Of a DNA stretch of 51,862 nucleotides, positions 9,038 through 18,300 are shown in pieces. The stretch's first letter is position 1. Each line of letters opens with the position of its first letter. This DNA is from CAKVOD01 sp964606505 (lineage in GTDB: Bacteria; Bacillota; Clostridia; Christensenellales; UBA1242): positions 1-51,862 of the forward strand of contig CAZSGM010000008.1 of NCBI GenBank assembly GCA_964606505.1, written 5' to 3'. The notes beneath the pieces were generated by a model. The model had not been told where the DNA came from, searched no databases, and saw only the letters and a program-made list of their open reading frames with translations. Made by a program: the position numbers and the translations under genes.

Positions 9038-10606
9038 CTAAAAGTTTAAAAGGTCAAGATATGTTTCTTTATTTGCAGCCGCCATAAATAGGTATAGACG
9101 CGGACCATCATCTCTGCCAAATAACAAGTTATACATATTCTTAAAGTTAACTTTTTGGCGTTCAATGTTTTCCTTTTTAGTTAAGTTTTCGTCATTGATA
9201 ATGTCATACAAGTATCTTTGAATTTCACTCTCAGTGAAATCGTTTTCAGCCACAAAATCGTGAAGTTTTTTAATAACAGCCTTTTCTTCGTCGCCCATCG
9301 CGTTAAAGTACTCAACATTCTTTCCCTCGAGCAAGTCGTACTTCTTCTCTGGATTGTAAGTTTCAATCCAGTTCTTAACCTTTGCTACCCTATCATAACT
9401 TGACTCGCCGAACTCGACGCCTGCCTTTGCAAGCGCACCCTCCAACGCTTCCAAGTTAAAGTCAACAATAGGCGCAACGCTAGAAATAATCCCAAAACCT
9501 GTCTTTTCCTTAATTTGCTCGTCTCCAAACAAGAGCGCGATAAGTTCCTTTTCAAAATCGTTTAATTCGCCCTTATTTGCTTTAGCAAGCAATTTGTCAT
9601 ACTCAGAATAGTGTCTCAAAACTGTGTCATTAAACGCGAACTCAAACGCCTCTTCTGGCCTATATTTAGCAAACAACCACTTAATGATTTCAGGTTCGTA
9701 AATCTCAAGCAATTTTGCAGGCGTAATATTGTTCCCCGACGAACTGTGCATATTGCCAAGCCCCTGTATTCCCAACCAGCCGTAGCCTTGGAATATAGGC
9801 GCCTGTCCACCAAAAATTTCCTTAACAATAACCTTTGCGACATCGTAACTACCATTCGGCGTAGCGTGGTCAATACCACCAGGTTCAAAGTCAACACCTT
9901 CATAAACCCAACGCATTGGCCAGTCGATTTTCCAAGAGAGTTTAATGTTGTGATACTCTTTTACGTTTACGCGGTGCTCGCATTGGCAGTTGTCGCAATA
10001 GTAAACCAAATCCCCCGTCTCTTCGTCGTAACTAACGACCTTAGTCAAGTCCTTCTTACAACCCTCGCAGTACACAGATATAGGATAATAGTTTTCCCTG
10101 TCGTCCTCGTTTGCGTCCTGAGTCTTGAAAGTCATCAAAATATCATAAATTTCTTTACGTTTTTTTAACGCGAGCATAATTTGTTCAGTATACTTCCCCG
10201 ACGTATAATACTCAGTTTGTCTCCTAATGTCAAGTTCAATACCAAAAACTTTTAGCGACTCTTCAAACTCGTGCTCAAAGTGCATTCCGTACGAAACATC
10301 TGTTTTAAACGGGTCATCAATAAATGTGTAAGGAAGCCCGATGTTTTTCTCAAAGCCATCAACATCCTTTGAAATGTTGGACGGAACCTTTCTCAACCTG
10401 TCGAAATCGTCCCAGCTGAGTAAAAGTTTTGCTTTCTTACCCCTAATAGCGAGTGCCTTAGCAACAAACAAACTTGTTGCGACGTCTCTAAAGTTTCCAA
10501 TATGCACCGAACCAGATGGACTAACCCCGCACGCGCAAATGTAAACATCCTTATTTGGTTTTTCAGCAATTAACCTGTCAGCAATTTCAAAAGCCCAATG
10601 AGCCAT
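9038..10606 (-). CDS. lysK: Lysyl-tRNA synthetase, class I
   Basis: A 522-residue class I (LysRS-I) enzyme that charges tRNA-Lys with lysine in the cytoplasm. The HIGH-type motif is SPSGSVHIGN near residues 29-38, and the KMSKS equivalent is MHSSSGN around residues 285-295. Between them are two CxxC pairs (CEGC, then CDNC) of a zinc-binding insertion. The C-terminal helical anticodon-binding domain is present. Most Bacillota use the unrelated class II LysS; class I is typical of Archaea and a minority of bacteria. The ATG has AGGAGG close upstream. The tRNA-Lys gene ends only 19 bases before this start, so both come from one transcript, probably initiated at the promoter at 10721-10749. No class II lysS is in the window. 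Confidence 0.93.
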   Translation of the reverse strand: MAHWAFEIADRLIAEKPNKDVYICACGVSPSGSVHIGNFRDVATSLFVAKALAIRGKKAKLLLSWDDFDRLRKVPSNISKDVDGFEKNIGLPYTFIDDPFKTDVSYGMHFEHEFEESLKVFGIELDIRRQTEYYTSGKYTEQIMLALKKRKEIYDILMTFKTQDANEDDRENYYPISVYCEGCKKDLTKVVSYDEETGDLVYYCDNCQCEHRVNVKEYHNIKLSWKIDWPMRWVYEGVDFEPGGIDHATPNGSYDVAKVIVKEIFGGQAPIFQGYGWLGIQGLGNMHSSSGNNITPAKLLEIYEPEIIKWLFAKYRPEEAFEFAFNDTVLRHYSEYDKLLAKANKGELNDFEKELIALLFGDEQIKEKTGFGIISSVAPIVDFNLEALEGALAKAGVEFGESSYDRVAKVKNWIETYNPEKKYDLLEGKNVEYFNAMGDEEKAVIKKLHDFVAENDFTESEIQRYLYDIINDENLTKKENIERQKVNFKNMYNLLFGRDDGPRLYLFMAAANKETYLDLLNF

Positions 10607-10625
10607 AACATCCTCCTAAAAAAAA

Positions 10626-10701
10626 TGGTGACCCATCCGAGGCTCGAACTCGGGACAACTTGATTAAAAGTCAAGTGCTCTGCCAACTGAGCTAATGAGT
10701 C
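10626..10701 (-). tRNA. tRNA-Lys (anticodon UUU)
   Basis: A complete 76-base tRNA with encoded CCA. The acceptor arms GACTCAT and ATGGGTC pair with one G-U; the D-arm is GCTC-AGTTGGCA-GAGC; the anticodon stem CTTGA/TCAAG carries the loop CTTTTAA with anticodon TTT; the T-arm CCGAG-TTCGAGC-CTCGG is perfect; the discriminator is A. Immediately after CCA come eight T residues and then the AGGAGG of the class I lysyl-tRNA synthetase gene, so the tRNA is the 5' cistron of its own synthetase transcript. Confidence 0.97.
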
Positions 10702-10720
10702 ATATCCATAACTAAGCAGA

Positions 10721-10749
10721 ATTATAACAAATTATGTCTAAAAATGCAA
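10721..10749 (-). promoter_or_regulatory. Promoter of the tRNA-Lys / lysK unit
   Basis: On the minus strand TTGCAT (complement of 10744-10749) and TATAAT (complement of 10721-10726) are 17 bases apart. The start would be near 10714, about 13 bases before the tRNA 5' end. No separate promoter is apparent in the 19 bases between tRNA and lysK. Confidence 0.65.
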
Positions 10750-10992
10750 CCCTTTGAGACTAAGTTTTTTGTTTTTTGCACATTTAGTTGTTTTTAGAAC
10801 CATTTACTTGCTAACTTTTCACTTTTTTAACACCATTTTGTTTTAATTTATTAATAATTTGCATAAATTATGTCTATATATTACAGCAATCACAAATGCA
10901 TTCTGATAAAAATACTACGCTAGCACAGCTTATGCAATTACGACAGCGGCAAAAATCATACAATTGCAGCAACAAAAATCACATAAAAAAGA

Positions 10993-11022
10993 TTGACAAA
11001 CAATCTCTGTTTGTGCTATTTT
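10993..11022 (+). promoter_or_regulatory. Promoter with an internal dyad, upstream of the deaminase gene
   Basis: A perfect -35 TTGACA (10993-10998) is followed 18 bases later by TATTTT (11017-11022). The perfect inverted repeat ACAAACA (10996-11002) / TGTTTGT (11008-11014) fills the spacer and overlaps the -35 box, as expected of a repressor operator. The stretch 10750-10990 upstream of it shows no gene. Confidence 0.6.
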
Positions 11023-11058
11023 AAATAATGAAAAACATTATAACAGTTAGGAGAAGTT

Positions 11059-11514
11059 ATGAATAAGTTTATGAAGATTGCCATTGACGAGGCAAGAAGT
11101 GGGATACAACAAGGGCACGGCGGCCCCTTTGGCGCAGTGATCGTTAAAGACGGCGAAATTGTCAGCTGCGGGCACAATAGGGTTGTTGTCGACAACGACC
11201 CCACCTGCCACGGCGAAATTGACGCAATACGAAAGGCAGCAAAAAAGTTGGGAACATTTAATTTGCACGGCTGCGAAATCTACACCACGGGCTACCCCTG
11301 CCCAATGTGTTTTTGCGCCATACTTTGGGCAAACATCGACAAAGTTTACTATGGCTGCAACACGACTGACACCGAAATAATAGGTTTCCGCGACAAAACT
11401 TTTGAAGAAAGCATCCCTCAAAAGAAAATCGACATTTGCACCGAACTCGACAGACAAGATTGCTTGGCATTGTATGAAGAATACAATAACATCCTCGACA
11501 AAACACACTATTAA
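11059..11514 (+). CDS. guaD: Guanine deaminase-like nucleoside/purine deaminase
   Basis: A 151-residue zinc deaminase of the cytidine/guanine deaminase fold. It shows GGPFGAVIVKDGEIVSCGHNR, then the zinc/catalytic motif CHGEIDAIRKA (H ligand, E proton shuttle) and PCPMC (two Cys ligands). The length and the C-terminal tail ending in TTGY...GFRDKTFEES resemble Bacillus GuaD, which turns guanine into xanthine with release of ammonia in purine salvage. The zinc motif reads HGE rather than the usual HAE. A related activity on cytosine or another purine cannot be excluded. GGAG precedes the ATG. The gene is monocistronic, with its own promoter, dyad and terminator. Confidence 0.75.
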   Translation: MNKFMKIAIDEARSGIQQGHGGPFGAVIVKDGEIVSCGHNRVVVDNDPTCHGEIDAIRKAAKKLGTFNLHGCEIYTTGYPCPMCFCAILWANIDKVYYGCNTTDTEIIGFRDKTFEESIPQKKIDICTELDRQDCLALYEEYNNILDKTHY

Positions 11515-11521
11515 TAAAACA

Positions 11522-11557
11522 CCCCATTAATGACTCGCATTAATGGGGCGTTTTTAT
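11522..11557 (+). terminator. Terminator of the deaminase gene
   Basis: CCCCATTAAT (11522-11531) and ATTAATGGGG (11539-11548) form a perfect 10-bp stem with a 7-base loop, followed by CGTTTTTATT. Confidence 0.9.
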
Positions 11558-11584
11558 TATACCTTACACTTAAAACCGCAGCCC

Positions 11585-11803
11585 TTACTTCAATAACCAA
11601 TCAACAATATATTCGACTTCAACCCCGTCGTAATTCCCAACGGAAAACTTGTCTAGCGTCAAAATTGTTTTTTTGTAGTTATCTCTTATCAATCGCAATG
11701 GCGAAACCTCTCTTTCAAAGGTTGCGCTGTCGCTCACATTTGCAGATACTTGATAATATTCGATTTCCCCATTCTTTTGAACGACAAAAGCCACCTCTTT
11801 CAT
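11585..11803 (-). pseudogene. C-terminal remnant of a DUF4143 AAA ATPase
   Basis: A 72-residue reading frame that matches the very C-terminus of the large ATPases with a DUF4143 domain: KEVAFVVQKNGEIEYYQVS, then ATFEREVSPLRLIRDNYKK, ILTLDKFSVGNYDG and the terminal DWLL. Those proteins are normally about 400 residues and begin with a P-loop ATPase domain. Here the ATPase and most of the DUF4143 domain are absent; the sequence upstream is a non-coding palindrome array. I read it as a deletion relic. Its position beside repeats and next to species-specific surface genes fits an accessory region. It could still be translated as a short peptide, but no Shine-Dalgarno sequence is evident. Confidence 0.7.
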
Positions 11804-11832
11804 TCCAAGTTTGCCAATATTAATAAAGTCAA

Positions 11833-11981
11833 TAGTTTTCGCTCTCCAGAGCGAAAACTATGTAAAATTAAGCACTTTTCGCTGTAGAGAGCGAAAAAGT
11901 TTAAAAAATAAGAGTTTTCGCTCTGCGGGCGAAAACTCTCGCCCCACTCAAAAACTCTTATTCTTATTTTTGTGCTTAATT
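11833..11981. repeat. Array of three related AGCGAAAA palindromes
   Basis: Three neighbouring inverted repeats share the core TTTTCGCT/AGCGAAAA. The first is perfect: TAGTTTTCGCTCT (11833-11845), a CC loop, AGAGCGAAAACTA (11848-11860). The second is CTTTTCGCT ... AGCGAAAAAG (about 11875-11899) with one unpaired base. The third is AGAGTTTTCGC (11911-11921) with GCGAAAACTCT (11929-11939). A wider pair, AATTAAGCAC near 11865 and GTGCTTAATT at about 11972-11981, encloses the last two. They lie just upstream of the DUF4143 relic. Confidence 0.8.
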
Positions 11982-12121
11982 CGTTCTGCACTTTTAAACT
12001 TTAGTTTTGCACTTTTCAACATTTTCATTCCTAATTTCTCTATTAGTTAGCACCTTATTCATATTAGATATGAAAAGTGGTTAACTAAACAGGATTAGAA
12101 ATCTTTCGCATAATAGCGCAT

Positions 12122-15073
12122 CTACTTATTGCTGTCTTGAGTGTTATTTTCAATTATTGTTCGGTAAATAAATACATCGTAAGACTGTCTTGTGTCTGTA
12201 TCCGCAGGCGCACTTGTAAACACGTACCTGTCGCCATCTTTAACAAGGCGGAGTCTGCCGTTTGTATTTTCACTGTATCTTGAATGAATAGTTACTGCGC
12301 CATTTGCGGCAAATGTAGTACTCATTCCATATCCAGTTTTGTCGCCATATTCTCTACATATTTTACCATCGCTTATACGCGTATGTCCTGTTCTATAAAT
12401 ATATGGAGAACCGAACATTGTCCCATCGGCAGTAGTGTTTGAAGAACGCTCAACATATGAACCGTAATAACCCGTCAAGAATTCCGTATATCCAGAATTG
12501 TCAGTAGTAAGATATCTCATATTTACAAAGGCAAAATCATTCCCTGCACCAATAACGGCATTGCCGTTTGCGTCTACTGTTACTTCTCTCGCTTCAGCTT
12601 CGTAGTTACCAGCCCCAATACTTGGCATTTGCATTACAAAATACTTGCCATCAGCATAACCAATGATTGTGTTGTAATACAACTCAAAGTTAATCCAAGT
12701 TGAACCCTCGTTCGTCTTGAACTCCCCACTCGTTGTTATTTTCTTGTAAACTTGCGTTGAAATTGTTGAATCTTGCGTAATAACAGTCTCTCCGTTATAT
12801 GAAAGTTCAAATCTATATGAACCCGCCTTTATTGGCCCGCCAAACTCGTTTCCAACCTTAAACGGCATTTTTGATGGCCCAAATTTTTTAACCACTGTGC
12901 CGTTGATAGTTATATCAACGCCCGTCGTGTCAACTTGCATATTTGTTGTTTTATCAATCCACTTGTAAGAAATCTTATCCCAAATCTTTGAATTAGTTCC
13001 AAACTCATACAAAGGTACGCCATTAAACTTTACGTCTCTCAAAGAAATAAATGTTGCCTTTCCATTAAATTCGTGGTCAAGGTATGAATACGCCCTATTA
13101 AACGTGAACTGCGCGTTTTCTGGGTTAACAACAATTATTTTAATTTCTGTTTTAATACTTGTGTTGTACTTGTATGTGTATGTGATTGTGTATGTGCCCA
13201 CGGTATCAAAATCAACAGCGCTGTCGTCTATTGTGTAATGTTCTGCAGAAAGCGTTCTATAAACGCCAGCAACGCCTTTCTCTTTCACTGTAAAATTCCT
13301 ATAATCTATCGCAGTATCGCCAATTGCAAAGGCAACTTGCCCGTTTACAAATCCCGCATTTAAAAGCGTGTCGGAGTCAATTTCTATATATTTTACCTTT
13401 TCTCTAAAATATGCCTCTACATACTTACTTTCATTGAGCGTTACTTCTATTTTCTTTTCTAGGGTCATAAAAGTAGAAGTGTCTCCCGTAAGGTCGTACC
13501 AGCCCATAAATTCATAATATTCAGTATCTCTGACGGTCAAACTTATGGTTTCGCCAGCCTTAACATACATGGTTTGATGCCCCCAAATGTGGGCGTTTCC
13601 AAAATCGTCAACCAAATCCAACTCTCCAATAGCCCCAGCGCTATACGCAAAAGTTATTGAACTTGCTTCATATTTACCGTGCAAAGTAACATCGCTATCA
13701 GGCATTTCAAAGCAATAAACAAAGTTCTTTGAAACCAATTCCTCATTTTCGTCGTACCAACCAGTGAACGCATATCCAGTTCTAGTCTCCGCGGTAAGCG
13801 TTACAGGTCTACCTACTGGAAGAGTCGCCTCAAGGCTTTTCCACGAGTATACATTATCATAATAGAATACTAAATTGTCGTCGCTAGTTGTAACATTAAG
13901 TGTGTGCCCACTTCCTACAACTTGAACCTTAAGCGACGCCTTTATGTTTGCGTTGTATTTGTAAGAATAAGTGATTGTGTAAGTGCCAACTTTTGAGTAA
14001 TCAAGTCCCCCATCATCCACAATAATGTTGCTGCTAAAATCTGACAACCCGCTTGCTTGGTAACCATAATTTTTTGCCCAACCATTTCCAAGTGTGCCCA
14101 TAACCTCTACGTTTTGTGGTGCAGGCACAGCTGTGCTGTCTTTTGCAACAAGAGTTACCACAGGCTCCCCATTCCTATACGTGAAACCAGATTTATCCGC
14201 TATAAGTTTCAACTTAACCGCATCCGTCTTGTACGCAAACAACGCGCAAACGTTGAGATTTTTATTGATTGTAAAAGTATAAACAGATTCGCTTGAAATA
14301 AAAGTTTCTTCTGTTGCTTCCTCGCGTTCAGTTGCCTCATACCAACCAACAAAGTAATAATCAGTAGTGCTGCATAGCGCTTCAACAGTGTACTTTGTTC
14401 CTGCAGCGAGGCTTATTCTACTGTCACTTATATATTCCCCATTGCTATCATTAATATAGCCACCCTCTTGACTATATGAGGGAGAAACAATCCTTTTCGC
14501 AACTGGACAGAATGTGTACTTTACTTCCCCGCCTTCACTGCCGCCGCTACCGCTGCCAGTCCCGCTTTCGCCTCCGCTTTCATCGCCAGCTGGTAAAATT
14601 TTCTTTACAAACACAAACTTTGAAAAACTATCCGTTTCAAAAATTGCCTTGCCATTTTTGTATGTGATTGACAATCTTTCAATGCTGCCGTCGTCTTTAA
14701 TGTGCAAAACATCATAGTCTGTTAAATCTTCGCTCACAGGAATTGTTACCTTAACTTTGCCATTCGGTTGAACTTTTACTCCGTCTTTTAAAACGGAAAC
14801 TTCAAACACGTAAACAGGCTTGGTTTTGTCATAACTCTGTTCTTCGATTGCGGAAATTGCTTGCCCGTAACCCTCGCTCTCGCTATCCATTAAACTCGTC
14901 TCCAAAGTGCAGCCCTCTTCAAAACCGCCGCCCTCAACGACAGCCCCACTCTCGCTTGTTAGTTTGCTAGAACCGCCAAGCCCACAGGCTGACAAGCCAA
15001 AACAAGACACGACCGCTATTAGCGCAAGAAACGCTATTAATAAGGTCGTCCTTTTTATTGAACAAGATTTCAT
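12122..15073 (-). CDS. Large cell-surface lipoprotein with InlB-B/Ig-like repeats
   Basis: A 983-residue lipoprotein. The signal sequence ends in the lipobox LSAC with Cys30 as the lipidated residue. After a Gly/Ser linker near residues 160-180 come several modules with the GWY signature of InlB B-type repeats (FVGWYEA, FTGWYDENEE, FMGWYDL), each next to Ig-like beta segments with the recurring phrase GTYTITYSYKYN / GTYTITYTYKYN. The C-terminal 300 residues are a beta-rich domain I do not recognise. It is anchored to the outer face of the membrane; adhesion or matrix binding is only a guess. I start it at the ATG at 15073, which has AGGAG and directly precedes the signal peptide; a longer upstream frame lacks these. 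It lies downstream of the LRR protein on the same strand. Confidence 0.8.
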   Translation of the reverse strand: MKSCSIKRTTLLIAFLALIAVVSCFGLSACGLGGSSKLTSESGAVVEGGGFEEGCTLETSLMDSESEGYGQAISAIEEQSYDKTKPVYVFEVSVLKDGVKVQPNGKVKVTIPVSEDLTDYDVLHIKDDGSIERLSITYKNGKAIFETDSFSKFVFVKKILPAGDESGGESGTGSGSGGSEGGEVKYTFCPVAKRIVSPSYSQEGGYINDSNGEYISDSRISLAAGTKYTVEALCSTTDYYFVGWYEATEREEATEETFISSESVYTFTINKNLNVCALFAYKTDAVKLKLIADKSGFTYRNGEPVVTLVAKDSTAVPAPQNVEVMGTLGNGWAKNYGYQASGLSDFSSNIIVDDGGLDYSKVGTYTITYSYKYNANIKASLKVQVVGSGHTLNVTTSDDNLVFYYDNVYSWKSLEATLPVGRPVTLTAETRTGYAFTGWYDENEELVSKNFVYCFEMPDSDVTLHGKYEASSITFAYSAGAIGELDLVDDFGNAHIWGHQTMYVKAGETISLTVRDTEYYEFMGWYDLTGDTSTFMTLEKKIEVTLNESKYVEAYFREKVKYIEIDSDTLLNAGFVNGQVAFAIGDTAIDYRNFTVKEKGVAGVYRTLSAEHYTIDDSAVDFDTVGTYTITYTYKYNTSIKTEIKIIVVNPENAQFTFNRAYSYLDHEFNGKATFISLRDVKFNGVPLYEFGTNSKIWDKISYKWIDKTTNMQVDTTGVDITINGTVVKKFGPSKMPFKVGNEFGGPIKAGSYRFELSYNGETVITQDSTISTQVYKKITTSGEFKTNEGSTWINFELYYNTIIGYADGKYFVMQMPSIGAGNYEAEAREVTVDANGNAVIGAGNDFAFVNMRYLTTDNSGYTEFLTGYYGSYVERSSNTTADGTMFGSPYIYRTGHTRISDGKICREYGDKTGYGMSTTFAANGAVTIHSRYSENTNGRLRLVKDGDRYVFTSAPADTDTRQSYDVFIYRTIIENNTQDSNK

Positions 15074-15119
15074 AACTACTCTCCTTAAATATAAAATAGG
15101 CATACGCCCAAGCAAAAGT

Positions 15120-15148
15120 ATTATAGCACAAAAACATAGTTATTGCAA
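15120..15148 (-). promoter_or_regulatory. Promoter of the large lipoprotein gene
   Basis: TTGCAA (complement of 15143-15148) and TATAAT (complement of 15120-15125) are separated by 17 bases. Together with the hairpin at 15259-15280 it makes the lipoprotein gene a separate transcription unit from the LRR gene upstream. Confidence 0.7.
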
Positions 15149-15252
15149 CTTATATAATACTTCAGTGAAAATTATAATAAATTTCTAACCCTTAGCACCC
15201 CGCCATTTTTTAATCCCAACAATCTATTATGCGCAACAAATTTAGTATTAAC

Positions 15253-15282
15253 AAAAAAGGCAGCAACTCTCGTCGCCGCCTC
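15253..15282 (-). terminator. Terminator of the LRR membrane protein gene
   Basis: Read on the minus strand GGCGGC pairs with GCTGCC (one G-U pair) around a 9-10-base loop and is followed by TTTTTTG. Confidence 0.6.
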
Positions 15283-15337
15283 TTTATGTTGTCTATTATT
15301 TTTACTAATCAAAGCACGTTTTACTCAAAATTGAGTA

Positions 15338-18300
15338 TCATTCTCCACCCGAGGTCGTCTCCCAAGCGGTTGGAACACCTTCAACATAATGCCAGTAATT
15401 ACCAGTCGTCGTTGGCTCGTTTTCGCTGTAGTAATATCTGGTTGCATTAATTATTTCGCTGTTACCAGAAACAGCTATTGTAATTGCTTCCCATTCAGAT
15501 TGCGTTCCAACATAATAGACAGTCGTTAACTTTTCGCAACTATCAAACGCGTATTTAATTATTTCCGTTAGTTCAATAGGAATTTCAACTGAAACTATAT
15601 CTCCGCAAAATTCAAATGCAGCATCCCCTATTGATGTGATATTGCTTGGAATTTTTAAATGTGCAACTCCAGTTAAATTAGCAAATGCACTATTCCCAAT
15701 TTTTGTAACTTTTTCGCTATCCGTTGGAATATTTGAATAATCTAAACCTATTATTATTTGTTTGTTTACAATATCAATTAAACAATTATTTATCATTTGA
15801 AAATTAGTACTTTCACTATTAACAGTTATAGCATTTAGATTTTCACAAAACACAAACGGATTATCGCCAATGGCTTCAACACTTGCAGGAATATTTACGC
15901 TTGTCAATCCTGTGAACGAAAAAGCAAGCGTTCCAATTTCTTTTAATCCATTTGGAAGTGTAATATTTGTAAGCGTTGAGCAAACCGCAAAAGCACAAGT
16001 ATCTATTTTTGTGATAGTACTTGAGAAAATCACACTTGTTAAACTTATGCAGCCAGAAAAGGCGTATTCCTCAATCGTTTCCATATTATCTAAAAAAGTA
16101 ATACTCAAAAGCGTTGTTTCCGCACTTGTTGTACTTGTCGCTTGAAAAGCATCTTTTGCAACGCTTTTTACTGGATGCTCTCCATTTGTCCCATCGTTAT
16201 AAGTGGCTGGTATTTTGATATGCTTTGCCGTCGCAGTGCCAAGTCCTGCAACTTCATAATATGACACCTCTTCAGTTGCTCCCGCAACAAATGAATAAGC
16301 AAGGTTTTGCGTTTCTTCTACATAATCACATGTGCATTTACCGTCAACAAATGCGTGCACTTCAGAAGTTGTGATTGCGTGACAAACTGAACAATCTTGC
16401 CAGTGGCTTGTGTCATTGTTTTTGTATACATATGAATGAGCAATATGTGCCGGCCAAGCAGTTGGAACCCCGTCTACATATCTCCAAGCGTTCACACTTA
16501 ATTCTTGTGGCATATTTTCGCTGTAATAATAAATGGTTGCAGAATCCAAACTATTATTATAGTAACTACCAATATGTTGTATTTGTGCCCAATCTGTAGC
16601 ATCTCCGCCATAATAGATAGTTGTCATAGCTGTACAATTATCAAATGCGCTTCTATAAATAGTAGTTACAGATTCTGGAATTACAATTTTTGTTAATGCT
16701 ATGCAATAACTAAACAAATACTCCCTTATTTCTGATAACCCGTTGGGCAATTCAACAGATGTCAAAAAACTAACATAGAATGCATGACCTTCGATTGTTG
16801 TAATATTATTCGGAATTTTCAGAGTCGTTTCTGTAATCACTCCAAATGCGTATTCCCCAATTGTTGTTACTATTTCGCTATTTGAAGGAATATTTGAAAA
16901 AGTTAACCCTGTAACTATTTTTTTGTTTGCTCTATCAATTAAATAATTATTTAAAACATAATAATTTTCGTTTTCATTATCAACGGTTATAGTGGTTAAA
17001 TTTTCGCAGCCCATAAATGGGTTTCCACCAAGAATTTCAACGCTCGCAGGAATATTTACGCTTGTCAAGCCGGAAAATGCAAAGGCAGTTTCTTCTATTT
17101 CTTTCAAGCCTTCTGGAAAAGCTATGCTTGTAAGTTTAGGTGTATTACCAAAAGCCCCAATTTTCTTCACAACGCCGCAAAATGTAACGCTCTCCAAATT
17201 CTCACATCCATAGAAGCCATCTGCAACTTCAATATCCCCCGCGAATGTAACGCTTACCATTGTTGTTTCATTAGTAAAAGCATGCCCGATTACTTCCAAA
17301 ACTGGACGTACGCCATTCGTTCCATCGTTATAGGTCGTCGGAATTTTAACGTGTTTTACTGGCGTTTCCCCATCCTTATACCCCATTACTCTATAGAATG
17401 GCGTTTCTACTGTTTCGCCTGAAATAAACTCATACTTAAGGCCTTGCGTTACTTCAACAAAATCGCACACAGTACATTTGCCACTTTCAAAAATATGAGG
17501 TTCAGCAGCTGTAATTGTATGGCAAACCGAACAATCTTGCCAGTGGTTATTGTCATCACTTTGATAAGTTGTGCCATAATTATGAGTTGTTGTCCTTGTT
17601 GCCCCGCAAACATTACAATCTGTATCGCAGGCATTGTCGTATGCGTGGCTTGCCTTATCTTTTACGCTATCGCAACCTGTGCACTTGTGCCAGTGGTCGC
17701 TCTCGTTGGTCGACCAAGTTTCGCTATATGTATGAGTATGCGCGTCGCCTCTTGGTAGAACAACAACAGATACACAAACCGCTACTGCCAACAAAAGAAC
17801 CAATATTAGCAACAGCCACCAAGGCGATTTTTTCTTTTTCTTTTCCTTGGATTTCTTTAGGACGACTTCCGAAACTTGTGCTTCAGTTGCTTTTGCTGGT
17901 GTTTCAACTTTCTTTGCTTGTGTTTCAGTTTTTTGCGTTTTCACCGCACTTGTCTTTACTTTCGGCGCGGTTTTTGTTGCCTGCGATGTTGTTTTAGTTG
18001 TTGCAGGCGTCCTTTTTGTTGTTGTGGTTGCGCGCCTTTTCTTTTCTTCGCCCGCGAGATTGATGGTAAGATTGATATTCATACCATCATTTGGATTGTT
18101 CCCCGCTTGGCTTGGAAGTAAAATTGAAACAGGTTTACCATTTACGTTAACCTCTTTTTCAATAACTGTTTCATCCTTTTTTGCTGGTTTGCTAGCCGTT
18201 TTTGTTGCTAAGCCCGATGTTGGTTTTTCAGGCTTTGTAGTTGCACCTGCTACACGTTTTGCAGTTTTCGCGGCAGTAGAGGTTGTTGACTTGCCTATTT

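Noticed and set aside
10611..10760. T-box or lysine riboswitch before lysK
   Set aside because: No T-box sequence, specifier stem or lysine-riboswitch core is present; the leader is the tRNA-Lys gene itself.
15338..17584. CRISPR or tandem DNA repeat in the LRR gene
   Set aside because: The repetition is at protein level with a 1.1-kb unit and diverged bases; no short direct repeats with regular spacers occur.
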